Shown here: piece after piece, positions 8,271-16,919 of the stretch
Layout of the letters: every line of letters begins with the position of its first letter
Numbering within the stretch: the first letter of the stretch is position 1
NCBI RefSeq assembly: GCF_025989185.1
Contig: NZ_JAPDNT010000001.1
Location: forward strand, 744,001 to 808,000
Source of the DNA: Limobrevibacterium gyesilva
Lineage (GTDB): Bacteria > Pseudomonadota > Alphaproteobacteria > Acetobacterales > Acetobacteraceae
Reading direction: 5' to 3'
DNA length: 64,000 nt
Made by a program: the position numbers and the translations under genes
Notes under the pieces: model-generated
Database searches by the model: none
What the model saw: the letters and a program-made list of their open reading frames with translations, nothing else
Told to the model about the DNA's origin: nothing

Positions 8271-9076
8271 TGGCCGCACCCGTCCTCCTCGAAGTCGATG
8301 CTCGCGGCGTGGCGACGGTCACCTTGAACCGGCCCGAGCTGGGCAACGCCTACGACGCCGACCTGCTGACGGCGCTGATCGAGGGGCTGGTGCGGCTGGA
8401 GGGCGACCCTGCGGTGCGGGCGCTGGTGATCCGCGGCGCCGGCAGGCATTTCCAGGCCGGAGCGGACATCAACTGGCTGGCCCGTGCCGCCGAGTATCCG
8501 CCCGAGGAGGCGTTCGTCGCGTCGATGGCGACGACGCGGGCGATGCAGCTTCTGAACGAGTTCTCCAAGCCCACCATGGCGGTGGTGCGCGGCGCCTGCT
8601 TCGGCGGCGGCTGCGGCATCGTCTGCTGCGTCGACGTGGCGCTGGCGACACCGGACGCGATCTTCGGCCTCACCGAAGTGCGCGTGGGCGTGGCGCCGAC
8701 GCCGATTTCCACCCACATGGTCCACGCCATGGGCCTGCGGCACACCCGCCGCTATGCGCTCACCGGCGAACGCTTCGACGCGGCGGAAGCCTGCCGGATC
8801 GGCCTGGTGCACGAGGTGGTGGCGCCCGAGGCGATCGAGCAGCGCGTGGCCGACGTGCTGGACGCGGTGTTCCTGTCCGCCCCCGGCGCCATCGCCGCCA
8901 CCAAGCGCAGCTTCCTGGCTGCCAATGGCCTGACGTTGGACGCCCGCGCGATGGCGATGCTGGCGCATGAAAGCTGGACCCAGCGCAACTCCGCCGAGGG
9001 GCGGGAAGGCACGGCGGCATTCCGCGAGAAGCGGCGGCCCGCCTGGTATGTGCCGCCGCTGCCGCAGGACGCCTGA
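8270..9076 (+). CDS. enoyl-CoA hydratase/isomerase family protein
   Basis: A 268-residue crotonase-fold protein acting on acyl-CoA esters. The oxyanion-hole segments are RHFQAGADINWL and VRGACFGGGCGIVCCVD, and the catalytic-type Glu is in FGLTEVRVG. The first of the two crotonase catalytic Glu positions seems to be Gly (GGGCGIV), as in several isomerase and methylglutaconyl-CoA-type relatives, so classical hydratase activity is not assured. It is translationally coupled to the dehydratase-like gene, which suggests branched-chain or amino-acid carbon catabolism. Confidence 0.85.
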   Translation: MAAPVLLEVDARGVATVTLNRPELGNAYDADLLTALIEGLVRLEGDPAVRALVIRGAGRHFQAGADINWLARAAEYPPEEAFVASMATTRAMQLLNEFSKPTMAVVRGACFGGGCGIVCCVDVALATPDAIFGLTEVRVGVAPTPISTHMVHAMGLRHTRRYALTGERFDAAEACRIGLVHEVVAPEAIEQRVADVLDAVFLSAPGAIAATKRSFLAANGLTLDARAMAMLAHESWTQRNSAEGREGTAAFREKRRPAWYVPPLPQDA

Positions 9077-9113
9077 TCAAGCCGGCGGTCATGAGGAATG
9101 ACCACCGGCTTGA
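9077..9113. terminator. bidirectional terminator hairpin
   Basis: A 16-bp stem with one mismatch (9077-9092 with 9098-9113) and a 5-base loop sits exactly in the 43-bp gap between two convergent genes. Position and symmetry fit a shared terminator, although there is no long U-run. Confidence 0.6.
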
Positions 9114-9119
9114 GGTCCG

Positions 9120-10151
9120 CTACCGGATCGGCGGCGCGTACATCAGCCCGCCCTTCGACCACAGCGCATTGCGGCCGCGCGCCAGCTTCAGCGGGCTGCC
9201 CTCGCCGAGATTGCGCTCGAACACCTCGCCGTAATTGCCGACGGCCTTGATCGCCCAATAGGCCCAGCGGTTGTCGAGGCCCATCAGCTTGCCGTGATCC
9301 CCGGTGACGCCCAGCATCCGGCGCACCACCGGAACCTGGCTGGTGAGGAACCCGTCCACATTGGCCTGGGTGATGCCCTGCTCCTCGGCCTCGATCAGGG
9401 CGTAGCTGGTCCACTTCACGATATCCAGCCACTGGTCGTCGCCCTTGCGCACGGCGATGCCCAGCGGCTCCTTGCTGATGATGTCGGGCAGGATGATGTG
9501 GTCGTCCGGGGTCGGAAAGGTGGAACGCAGGGCCGCGAGCTGGCTGGCATCGGTGGAGTAGGCGTCGCAGCGGCCCTTCTCGTAGGCGCCCCGGCTTTCG
9601 TCGTTCCGTTCGAACACGACGGCGCGATAGGTCACCCCGGCATGGCGGGCCCAATCGGCCACGTTCAGCTCGCTGGTGCTGCCTGCCGTGGTGCAGATCG
9701 AGGCGCCGTCCAGCTCGGCCGCCTTGGTCAGGCCGGCGGAACGGCGGACCAGGAAGCCCTGGCCGTCATAGTAATTGACCGCGGCGAACTCCAGCCCCGC
9801 GGCGGCCTCGCGCGAATGGCTCCAGGTGAGCGTCTGGATCAGCACGTCCACCTGGCCGGTCTGCAGCGCCGGCAGGCGTTGCGCGCTGTTCAGCGGTGTG
9901 AAGCGCACTTTTGCGGGATCGCCGAAGACCGCCGCGGCGATGGCCCGGCAGGAATCGGCGTCGAGCCCGCGATAGATGCCCTTGCTGTCGGTGTAGCCGA
10001 ATCCGGGCGTTCCCAGGCCGGCACCGCAATCGACGAAGCCCTTGGCCTTCACCGCCGCGAGCGTCGGACCGTCGGCGATCTGCGCCCGCGCGGGGCCGGG
10101 GACCGACGCCACCCCCGCGAGCAACAGAAGAAGAACGTGAATCGAACGCAT
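9120..10151 (-). CDS. general L-amino-acid ABC transporter binding protein (AapJ/BztA-like), orphan
   Basis: A periplasmic binding protein of 343 residues with a signal peptide (about residues 1-23, ending ARA before QI). The family signatures are GLDADSCRAIAAAVFGD, TWSHSREA and the C-terminal RWAYWAIKAVGNYGEVFERN, all typical of AapJ/BztA. The usual permease and ATPase genes (aapQMP) are absent on both sides, so it must serve a permease encoded elsewhere or act alone. The ATG at 10151 is chosen because the hydrophobic signal starts there; an upstream in-frame start adds ten residues. Confidence 0.85.
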   Translation of the reverse strand: MRSIHVLLLLLAGVASVPGPARAQIADGPTLAAVKAKGFVDCGAGLGTPGFGYTDSKGIYRGLDADSCRAIAAAVFGDPAKVRFTPLNSAQRLPALQTGQVDVLIQTLTWSHSREAAAGLEFAAVNYYDGQGFLVRRSAGLTKAAELDGASICTTAGSTSELNVADWARHAGVTYRAVVFERNDESRGAYEKGRCDAYSTDASQLAALRSTFPTPDDHIILPDIISKEPLGIAVRKGDDQWLDIVKWTSYALIEAEEQGITQANVDGFLTSQVPVVRRMLGVTGDHGKLMGLDNRWAYWAIKAVGNYGEVFERNLGEGSPLKLARGRNALWSKGGLMYAPPIR

Positions 10152-10339
10152 GGGGAGGGGCCTTTCGTGGCAACAAAGCATCCGGGCATCGAGCCGGCGT
10201 ACTCTGCAAGGCGCCGGCCGGGGGCGCTACCACCCATGGCGGTTCGGAACGTGAAGGAACGTGACAGGATGTAATTCCGGCGGGCGTGAGGGGCGGGTCC
10301 GGGTCCTGCCTGCTTTCGCGCCCCGCCGGCCGATGGGCG

Positions 10340-12019
10340 CTACCCCTTCGGCAACCGCACCACGAAGCGGGCGCCGATGACGCGGCCGCGCTCGTCGCGG
10401 CGGTTCTCGGCGCTGATGCGGCCTTTGAGCGCCTCCACGATCTGCCGGCTGATCGACAGGCCCAGGCCGGAGTGCTGGCCGAAACGCTCGCCTTGCGGGC
10501 GCTCGGAGTAGAAGCGGTCGAAGATGTGTTCGAGCTTGCTTTCGGGGATGCCGGGGCCTTCGTCCTCGACACTGAGTTCGACCACGTTCCCGGTTTCCCG
10601 GGCGCGCAGGGAGATGCGGCCGTTCGGCGGCGAGAAGGACTGGGCGTTGCCGATCAGGTTGCGCAGCACCTGCACGAGCCGGTCTTCCACCCCTTGCACG
10701 ACCAGCCGGCCGTCGGGGGCGGCCAGCTCCACATGCGGGCCGCTTTCACCGCGCGTGGCCTCGTTGATCTCGGCCAGCGTGGACAGGATCGGCGCCACGT
10801 CCACCCGCTCGGTGGCGACGCGCGACAGCTCGGCGTCGATGCGCGAGGCGTCGCTGATATCGCTGATCAGGCGGTCCAGCCGGCCCACGTCCTCGGCGAT
10901 GATCGCCAGCAGGCGGCGCTGCTTCTCGGGGTCCTCGATCCGGCGCAGCGTCTCGATGGCGCTGCGGATGGACGAGAGCGGGTTCTTGATCTCGTGCGCC
11001 ACGTCGGCGGCGAAGCGCTCGATCGCATCCATGCGGGCCCACAACGCGCGGGCGGATTCCGACAAGGCATGCGCCAGCTCGCCGATCTCGTCGCGCCGCG
11101 CCAGCAGCCCCTCGGGCATTTCGCCGCTGCGCCCGCTGCCTTCGCGCATGCCGGCCGCGGCCCCCGCCAGGCGAAGGATCGGGCGGGCGATGGTGAGCGA
11201 CAGGTACCAGGACAGCATCACGGTCAGCCCCAACGCCAGCGTGAACAAGGCGAGGATGGACAGGCGCACGGCCAGCAGGCTGTCGTCCACTTCGCGGGCC
11301 TCGCGCGTCAGCAGCACGATGCCCACGGAGTGGCGGTTGCGCAGCACCGGCTCGGCCACCGTCACCAGCAGCCGGTTCTCCTGCGTGCGCCGGATATAGG
11401 GGGGCATCTCGCGGCTCTGGTTGGAGCCGGTCAGGCGCAATTCCTCGCGCACGTCCGGCTGCCAGTCCAGGCCGGCGGCCGAGGGGCCGGTGTCCAGCAG
11501 CGGCACCTCGCCGCCATGCGGCAGGAACGACAGGATGCGGTCGTAGATCCGCCCGATCGTGCCGAGGAGGAACCCTCGATCGACGGCGGGCGGCAGCGGC
11601 TCGGTTGCCACCGCGCCGCCGGCGCCCTCGCGCACCCGGCTGTCGGCGACGATCTGGCCGTCCGGCGCATACAGCCGCGCTTGGGCGTTCGGCGTGGGCT
11701 CGGTCAGGCGGCGCAGCAACGGCCGCGCCTGGTCGGGCACCAGTTTCGGGTTGTCGGGGTCGTCCTCGCGCACCGCCGCCTCGCCCAGCGCGCCGGCGTA
11801 GATGCGGGCCTGCTCGCGCAGCGTCGTGACCTCGGCCTGCAGCAGCCCGTTCTGGTACTGGTCGAGATAGAGCAGGGCGGCCAGCAGCAGCGCCAGCGGC
11901 AGTGCGTTGACCAGCAGGATCCGGCGCAGCAGGGGGGAAACCCAGCGCGGGCGTATCCGCGCCTCGGCCGACACCGCGGTGGGTTGCAGCCCGGCCGTCA
12001 GGACGCCGCTATCGGGCAT
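10340..12019 (-). CDS. chvG: ChvG-type sensor histidine kinase
   Basis: An inner-membrane sensor kinase of 559 residues with two transmembrane helices (about 33-52 and 252-275) around a periplasmic domain. These are followed by HAMP, the H-box ADVAHEIKNPLSS with phospho-acceptor His342, and an ATPase domain (NLIGNAQ, DEGPGIP, GLGLSISRQI). ChvG/ExoS kinases respond to acidity and envelope state and signal to ChvI. The gene follows chvI by 11 bases on the same strand. The neighbouring hprK, PTS genes and pckA match the classic alphaproteobacterial arrangement, although three genes separate it from hprK here. Confidence 0.9.
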   Translation of the reverse strand: MPDSGVLTAGLQPTAVSAEARIRPRWVSPLLRRILLVNALPLALLLAALLYLDQYQNGLLQAEVTTLREQARIYAGALGEAAVREDDPDNPKLVPDQARPLLRRLTEPTPNAQARLYAPDGQIVADSRVREGAGGAVATEPLPPAVDRGFLLGTIGRIYDRILSFLPHGGEVPLLDTGPSAAGLDWQPDVREELRLTGSNQSREMPPYIRRTQENRLLVTVAEPVLRNRHSVGIVLLTREAREVDDSLLAVRLSILALFTLALGLTVMLSWYLSLTIARPILRLAGAAAGMREGSGRSGEMPEGLLARRDEIGELAHALSESARALWARMDAIERFAADVAHEIKNPLSSIRSAIETLRRIEDPEKQRRLLAIIAEDVGRLDRLISDISDASRIDAELSRVATERVDVAPILSTLAEINEATRGESGPHVELAAPDGRLVVQGVEDRLVQVLRNLIGNAQSFSPPNGRISLRARETGNVVELSVEDEGPGIPESKLEHIFDRFYSERPQGERFGQHSGLGLSISRQIVEALKGRISAENRRDERGRVIGARFVVRLPKG

Positions 12020-12030
12020 GGCGCTGCCTC

Positions 12031-12732
12031 TCAGGCTTCCTTGTAGCGGTAGCCGATGCCGTACAGCGTCTCGATGGCGTTGAAGTCGTCATCGCTGGCG
12101 CGGAATTTCTTGCGCACCCGCTTGATATGGCTGTCGATTGTACGGTCGTCGACATAGATGTTCTCGCCGTAGGCCGCGTCGATCAGCTGGTCGCGCGACT
12201 TCACCATGCCCGGGCGCGTCGCCAGCGCCTTCACCAGCAGGAACTCGGTGACGGTGAGCTGGATGTCCTCGCCCTTCCAGATGCACTGGTGCTTGGTCTC
12301 GTCCAGCACCAGCTCGCCGCGCACCATCACGCCGGTCGGCGCGGCACCCGAGCCCTCGGCGCGGCTGGTCTCGTTGCGGCGGAGCAAAGCGCGGATGCGC
12401 TCGATCAGCAGGCGCTGGCTGAACGGCTTGGTGATGTAGTCGTCGGCCCCCAGGCGCAGGCCCATCAACTCGTCCACTTCCTCGTCCTTCGAGGTCAGGA
12501 AGATCACCGGCAGAGAGGTGCGGGCGCGCAGGCGTTGCAGCAGCTCCATCCCGTCCATGCGCGGCATCTTGATGTCGAGCACGGCGAGGTCCACGGGGCG
12601 CGCGGTGATGCCCTGCAGCGCGCTTTCGCCGTCGGTGTAGGTGCGGACCTGGAAGCCCTCCTGCTCAAGGGTCATGGACACGCTGGTCAGGATGTTGCGG
12701 TCATCGTCGACCAGGGCGATTGTCTGCTTCAT
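12031..12732 (-). CDS. chvI: ChvI-type response regulator (OmpR family)
   Basis: A 233-residue response regulator. The receiver domain has the acidic pocket near residues 9-11, phospho-acceptor Asp53 in [11 protein letters not shown] and the conserved ITKPFS lysine. The winged-helix DNA-binding domain ends with [15 protein letters not shown]. ChvI homologues control exopolysaccharide, acid-stress and often pckA-linked genes. It is transcribed away from the HugZ-like gene and pckA, and the 130-bp upstream gap must hold its promoter. Confidence 0.93.
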   Translation of the reverse strand: MKQTIALVDDDRNILTSVSMTLEQEGFQVRTYTDGESALQGITARPVDLAVLDIKMPRMDGMELLQRLRARTSLPVIFLTSKDEEVDELMGLRLGADDYITKPFSQRLLIERIRALLRRNETSRAEGSGAAPTGVMVRGELVLDETKHQCIWKGEDIQLTVTEFLLVKALATRPGMVKSRDQLIDAAYGENIYVDDRTIDSHIKRVRKKFRASDDDFNAIETLYGIGYRYKEA

Positions 12733-12862
12733 CTGTGGCGTCTCCGGTTGACATCCCCTGGGGCCGGGGATGGCGCAGGAGGTATATGGCTCTCAATTGT
12801 GGCGCAACATTGTGACGCAATGCGGCCAGGATACCCCTCCGGGGATGGAGAGTGAACGAATC

Positions 12863-13588
12863 ATGGCAAGCTCCCCGTCCGCAACCGATACCGCCGAGCC
12901 GGATGCCCCCGCGTGGCAGGCACGCAAGCTGCTGCGCGCCGCCCGCGCCGGCACGCTGGCCACCACGGCCGATGGCCAGCCCCTCGCCTCATTGGTGACG
13001 CCGGCCTGTGCCGGCGACCTGTCGGTGCTGCTGTTCCTGTCCGGATTGTCCGAGCACACCCGCCATCTGCGCGCCGACCCGCGCTGCGCGGTGATGGTGG
13101 CGGGGCCGCCGGAGACCGCGAACCCGCAGACCGCGCCGCGGGTGACCGTGACCGGGATCGCCGAGCCCGATCCTGATCCCGCGCTGAAGGCGCGCTGGCT
13201 CGCGATCCATCCCTATGCCGCGCTGTATGCGGCCTTCGCCGATTTCTCGCTGTGGCGCGTCCGTCCCCGCGCCGGCCTGCTGGTCGGCGGCTTCGCCCGT
13301 GCCACCCGGTTGCGCCAGGCCGACCTGGCCCCGGACCCCGGCGCCGTAGCCGCCGTCGCCGCGGCCGAGGCCGCGATCATCGGCCATTGCAACGCCGACC
13401 ACGCCGACGCGCTGGCGGCGATTGCGGGCCGGCCGGGCGCGTGGCGGATGGTTGCGGTCGATGTCGATGGCTGCGACCTCGCGCAGGGCGAGGCAGTGCT
13501 GCGCGTCGCCTGGTCCGCGCCGGTGGACGGGCCGGGCGGCGTGCGGGCGGAACTGATGGCGCTCGCCCGCGCCGGCCGCGGCGCATGA
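12863..13588 (+). CDS. HugZ-like FMN/heme-binding split-barrel protein
   Basis: A 241-residue protein of the pyridoxamine-phosphate-oxidase-like split-barrel family. The N-terminal flavin-type domain (ARKLLRAARAGTLATTADGQP) is followed by a DUF2470-type C-terminal domain recognised by HCNADHADAL. Relatives include HugZ/HutZ, which bind or degrade heme, but heme activity is not shown here. The ATG at 12863 has a GGAGAG about nine bases upstream and is preferred over the in-frame ATG at 12845. Confidence 0.8.
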   Translation: MASSPSATDTAEPDAPAWQARKLLRAARAGTLATTADGQPLASLVTPACAGDLSVLLFLSGLSEHTRHLRADPRCAVMVAGPPETANPQTAPRVTVTGIAEPDPDPALKARWLAIHPYAALYAAFADFSLWRVRPRAGLLVGGFARATRLRQADLAPDPGAVAAVAAAEAAIIGHCNADHADALAAIAGRPGAWRMVAVDVDGCDLAQGEAVLRVAWSAPVDGPGGVRAELMALARAGRGA

Positions 13589-13710
13589 TTTCGATAACAT
13601 GATAACATGCCCGGGAAGGCTCTGGACCGGCTTCCTCGCGCCCAGTATGAGCGGCCGGCCACTGCGCGGATCCACCCGAGAGTGGCCGCCAAACGCGAGG
13701 AAACGTGCCC

Positions 13711-15324
13711 ATGAGTTTTGACTCCGCCATCGCCAAACCGCACCACGCCGACCCGTTGCACGGTACCGGCGTGCGTGCCGGGCGGAAGGTCCATGCCAAC
13801 CTGACACCCCCCGCGCTGGTCGCGGAGGCACTGCGCCGGCACGAGGGCACGCTGTCCGCCGACGGCGCGCTGATGGTCCGCACCGGCGTGCATACCGGCC
13901 GCTCGGTGGAGGACAAGTTCATCGCCGACGAGCCGCAAACCACGAACGACATCTGGTGGGGCAAGATCAACCGCAAGCTGGCGCCCGAGAAGTTCGCCAC
14001 GCTGACGGCGCGGGTACAGGCCTATCTGCAGGGCCAGGAACTGTTCATCCAGGACCTGTATGCCGGCGCCGATCCCGCGCGGCGCGTGCGCGTGCGCCTG
14101 GTCACCACCTATGCCTGGGCGGCGCTGTTCGCCCGCAACATGTTCATTCGCCCGCCGGAAGCTGAGCTGGCGGATTTCGAGCCCGACTACGTCATCCTGC
14201 ACGCGCCGCAGTTCCATGCCGACCCGGCCATCGACGGCGTGCGGACCTCGACCGCCATCGCGCTGTCCTTCGCGCAGCGGCTGATCGTGATCGCCGGCAC
14301 CGAGTACGCGGGCGAGATCAAGAAGTCGATCTTCACGGTGATGAACTGGAAGCTGCCGCCCGCCGGCGTGCTGCCCATGCATTGCAGCGCCAATATCGGC
14401 GCCGACGGCGATGTGGCGCTGTTCTTCGGCCTGTCCGGCACCGGCAAGACGACGCTCTCCTCCGACCCCGCACGCCCGCTGATCGGCGATGACGAACATG
14501 GCTGGGGGCCCGACGGCGTCTTCAACTTCGAAGGCGGCTGCTACGCCAAGGTGATCAACCTGTCGCAGGAAGCAGAGCCCGAGATCTGGGCGGCGAGCCA
14601 TCGCTTCGGCGCAGTGCTGGAGAACGTGGTGGGCGACGCGCATGGCCGCCTGGACCTGGCCGACAAGCGCCACACCGAGAACACCCGCAGCTGCTACCCG
14701 GTGGACTTCATCCCGAACGCCGTGCTGTCGGGCCGCGGCGGCATGCCGCGCAACGTGGTGATGCTGACGGCCGATGCGTTCGGCGTGCTGCCGCCGATCG
14801 CGAAGCTGTCGCCGGCGCAAGCGATGTACCACTTTCTCTCCGGTTACACCGCCCGTGTTGCCGGCACCGAGAAAGGCATGGGCGCCGAGCCGCAGGCGAC
14901 GTTCAGCACCTGCTTCGGCGCGCCCTTCCTGCCGCGCCGGCCGGAAGTCTACGGCCAGATGCTGTCCGACCTGATCGCGCGCCACGGCGCCGATTGCTGG
15001 CTGGTCAACACCGGCTGGAGCGGCGGCCAATACGGCGTGGGCAGCCGCATGGCGATCCGCCACACCCGCGCCCTGCTGCGCGCGGCCCTGGACGGCTCGC
15101 TCGCCAAGGTGGCGTTCCGCCGCGACCCGTTCTTCGGCCTGATGATCCCGGAAAGCGTGCCGGGCGTTCCCGCCGAGGTGCTGGACCCGCGCCAGGCCTG
15201 GGCGGACAAGGCCGCCTATGACGCGACGGCCCGCGACCTGCTTGGGCGCTTCGAGAAGAATTTTCATGCCTTCGCCGAGCATGTCGGGGACGACGTGAAG
15301 GCGGTGGCGTTGAAGGCGGCTTAG
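13711..15324 (+). CDS. pckA: phosphoenolpyruvate carboxykinase (ATP)
   Basis: This enzyme makes PEP from oxaloacetate and ATP, the first committed step of gluconeogenesis. The 537-residue product has the kinase-1a loop GLSGTGKT (240-247), the metal segment GDDEHGWGPDGVFNFEGG and GRGGMPRNVVMLTADAFG. A GAGGA about nine bases before the ATG at 13711 supports this start over a GTG six bases earlier. Upstream, a GATAACAT direct repeat (about 13592-13607) could be regulatory. Its position beside chvI fits the known pckA-chvI-chvG neighbourhood. Confidence 0.95.
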   Translation: MSFDSAIAKPHHADPLHGTGVRAGRKVHANLTPPALVAEALRRHEGTLSADGALMVRTGVHTGRSVEDKFIADEPQTTNDIWWGKINRKLAPEKFATLTARVQAYLQGQELFIQDLYAGADPARRVRVRLVTTYAWAALFARNMFIRPPEAELADFEPDYVILHAPQFHADPAIDGVRTSTAIALSFAQRLIVIAGTEYAGEIKKSIFTVMNWKLPPAGVLPMHCSANIGADGDVALFFGLSGTGKTTLSSDPARPLIGDDEHGWGPDGVFNFEGGCYAKVINLSQEAEPEIWAASHRFGAVLENVVGDAHGRLDLADKRHTENTRSCYPVDFIPNAVLSGRGGMPRNVVMLTADAFGVLPPIAKLSPAQAMYHFLSGYTARVAGTEKGMGAEPQATFSTCFGAPFLPRRPEVYGQMLSDLIARHGADCWLVNTGWSGGQYGVGSRMAIRHTRALLRAALDGSLAKVAFRRDPFFGLMIPESVPGVPAEVLDPRQAWADKAAYDATARDLLGRFEKNFHAFAEHVGDDVKAVALKAA

Positions 15325-15330
15325 CGAAGG

Positions 15331-15500
15331 CCAGGGCTCTGCCCTGGACTCGGCAAAGGCCGGGGGCCTTTGCAAACCCGTTACTCTCTTGGCTGCATCA
15401 GCTTCCCTCGGTTGATATCAACTGAAGGTCGCTGATGCAGCCAAGGGGGTCCGGGATTGCAAAGGCTCCGCCTTTGCTGGGGCGCGGGGCAAAGCCCCGC
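15331..15500. repeat. cluster of five hairpins between convergent pckA and dnaQ
   Basis: Five perfect inverted repeats are packed into the 183-bp gap: 15331-15347 (7-bp stem), 15353-15373 (9-bp), 15389-15444 (14-bp stem with a 28-base loop that holds the palindrome GTTGATATCAAC at 15411-15422), 15459-15477 (8-bp) and 15484-15500 (7-bp). The 15353 and 15459 hairpins share the GCAAAGGC arm, so the block is partly symmetrical around the central stem. At least the outer stems probably end transcription from both sides. Confidence 0.7.
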
Positions 15501-15507
15501 CCTTTCG

Positions 15508-16188
15508 TTACGGCGTGGTCCAGAGCGGCTCTTTCAGCCGCGCAACGAACGCCGCGTGCGCCGCCAGTTCCTCCGCGCTCGGCACCATCGGGCGCGGCGT
15601 GCGCGGGCCGGAGGCGGTGTAGACGGCGACCGGGATCTCGCTTTGGCCTTCGGTGGCCAGCGACAGGCCGCGCTGCCGGCCGCCGGTGAGTTCCACATAG
15701 ACTTCCGCCAGCAGGCGGCAATCCAGCAGCGCGTTGTGGGTGGTGCGCTCGGACAGGTCGATGCCGAAGCGGCGGCACAGCGCGTCCAGGCTGTTGGGCA
15801 TGCCGGGGAAGCGTTTCTTCGCCAGCGCCAGCGTGTCCACCATGCGCGCGCGGTCGAGGGCAGGGCGGGCGGCGCGGGCGAACTCGGCGTCCAGGAAGCC
15901 GAAATCGAACGGCGCGTTGTGCGCGACCAGGGGACCGTCGCCCAGGAAGGCGATGATGTCGTCGACCACTTCCTCGAACCGCGGCGCGTCGCGCAGCTTG
16001 TCGAGGGTGATGCCGTGGATTCGCGTCGCGTCGTCGGGAATGTCGCGCTGCGGGTGGATCAGGCGGTGGAAGTGCCGGCCTGTCGGCAGGTCGTTCTCCA
16101 GCTCCAGGGCCGCGACCTCGATGACGCGGTCGCCGGTCAGCGGGTCGAGGCCGGTGGTCTCGGTGTCGAACAGCACGGAGCGGGTCAT
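15508..16188 (-). CDS. dnaQ: DNA polymerase III epsilon subunit (3'-5' exonuclease)
   Basis: The proofreading subunit of the replicative polymerase, 226 residues. The DEDDh exonuclease residues are visible: LFDTETTGLDP (Asp8, Glu10), HNAPFDFGFLDAEF, and HNALLDCRLLAEVY with the catalytic His and Asp. The start at 16188 overlaps the coaE stop by four bases (ATGA). The coaE-dnaQ pairing is common in alphaproteobacteria. Confidence 0.93.
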   Translation of the reverse strand: MTRSVLFDTETTGLDPLTGDRVIEVAALELENDLPTGRHFHRLIHPQRDIPDDATRIHGITLDKLRDAPRFEEVVDDIIAFLGDGPLVAHNAPFDFGFLDAEFARAARPALDRARMVDTLALAKKRFPGMPNSLDALCRRFGIDLSERTTHNALLDCRLLAEVYVELTGGRQRGLSLATEGQSEIPVAVYTASGPRTPRPMVPSAEELAAHAAFVARLKEPLWTTP

Positions 16189-16772
16189 GCCTGAAGCTCC
16201 CGGATAAGGCGGCGGATGGTGCGCAGTGCATGATGCCGCGACAGGCCGGTTCGCACCACCACGTCGGCCAGCCGGCGCTTGCGGGCGTCGGGCATCTGCC
16301 GGGCGATGACCGCGTCGATCTGCGCCTGATCCATGCGTTGGCGCTTGCGCACGCGGGCGACCTGCACCGCGCGGGGGGCGGAAACCACGACCACGCGATC
16401 CACGCGCGCCTGCCCGCCGGTCTCCAGCAGCAGCGGGATGTCCAGCACGGCGGCCCGGGCGCCGCGGCGCCGGGCGCGGGCGAGGAACGCACGCTCGTCG
16501 GCGCGGACCATGGGGTGGATGATGCCTTCCAGCCGTGCCAGGGCATCCGGCCGGCCCAGCACCGCGCTGCGCAGGGCGGCGCGGTCGAGCGTGTTGTCCT
16601 TCACCGTGCCGGGAAACGCGGCGCCGATGGCGCGCAGGGCGCGGCCGCCCGGCGCCTGCAGCGCGTGCACGGCCGCGTCGGCGTCGAACACGGGGATGCG
16701 GGCGCGGCGGAACGCGGCGGCGGCGGTGGACTTGCCCATGCCGATGCCGCCGGTCAGGCCGATCACCTCCAT
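16185..16772 (-). CDS. coaE: dephospho-CoA kinase
   Basis: The last step of coenzyme A synthesis, adding the 3' phosphate. The 195-residue product starts MEVIGLTGGIGMGKSTAA with the P-loop at residues 8-15, followed by the DADAAVHAL acidic segment typical of CoaE. GGAAGGGG sits six bases before the ATG at 16772, so this start is preferred over the in-frame ATG at 16778. It forms a two-gene operon with dnaQ. Confidence 0.93.
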   Translation of the reverse strand: MEVIGLTGGIGMGKSTAAAAFRRARIPVFDADAAVHALQAPGGRALRAIGAAFPGTVKDNTLDRAALRSAVLGRPDALARLEGIIHPMVRADERAFLARARRRGARAAVLDIPLLLETGGQARVDRVVVVSAPRAVQVARVRKRQRMDQAQIDAVIARQMPDARKRRLADVVVRTGLSRHHALRTIRRLIRELQA

Positions 16773-16919
16773 GGGCATCCCCTTCCACGCATGTCCGGGA
16801 ATGAGCATGCCGGCCGGCGCAGGCGCAACCCCCGGCGCCCGGGCGGAATTGCGCGAGGACCGCAAGCATAGAACTGTCACATGCATGCGAGGTCGTGCGA
16901 AGGTAATGGTCAGGGAGAC

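Noticed and set aside
15389-15444. tRNA-like structure
   Set aside because: There is one long stem with a large palindromic loop. No cloverleaf, no T-loop GTTCRA pattern and no CCA end could be traced.
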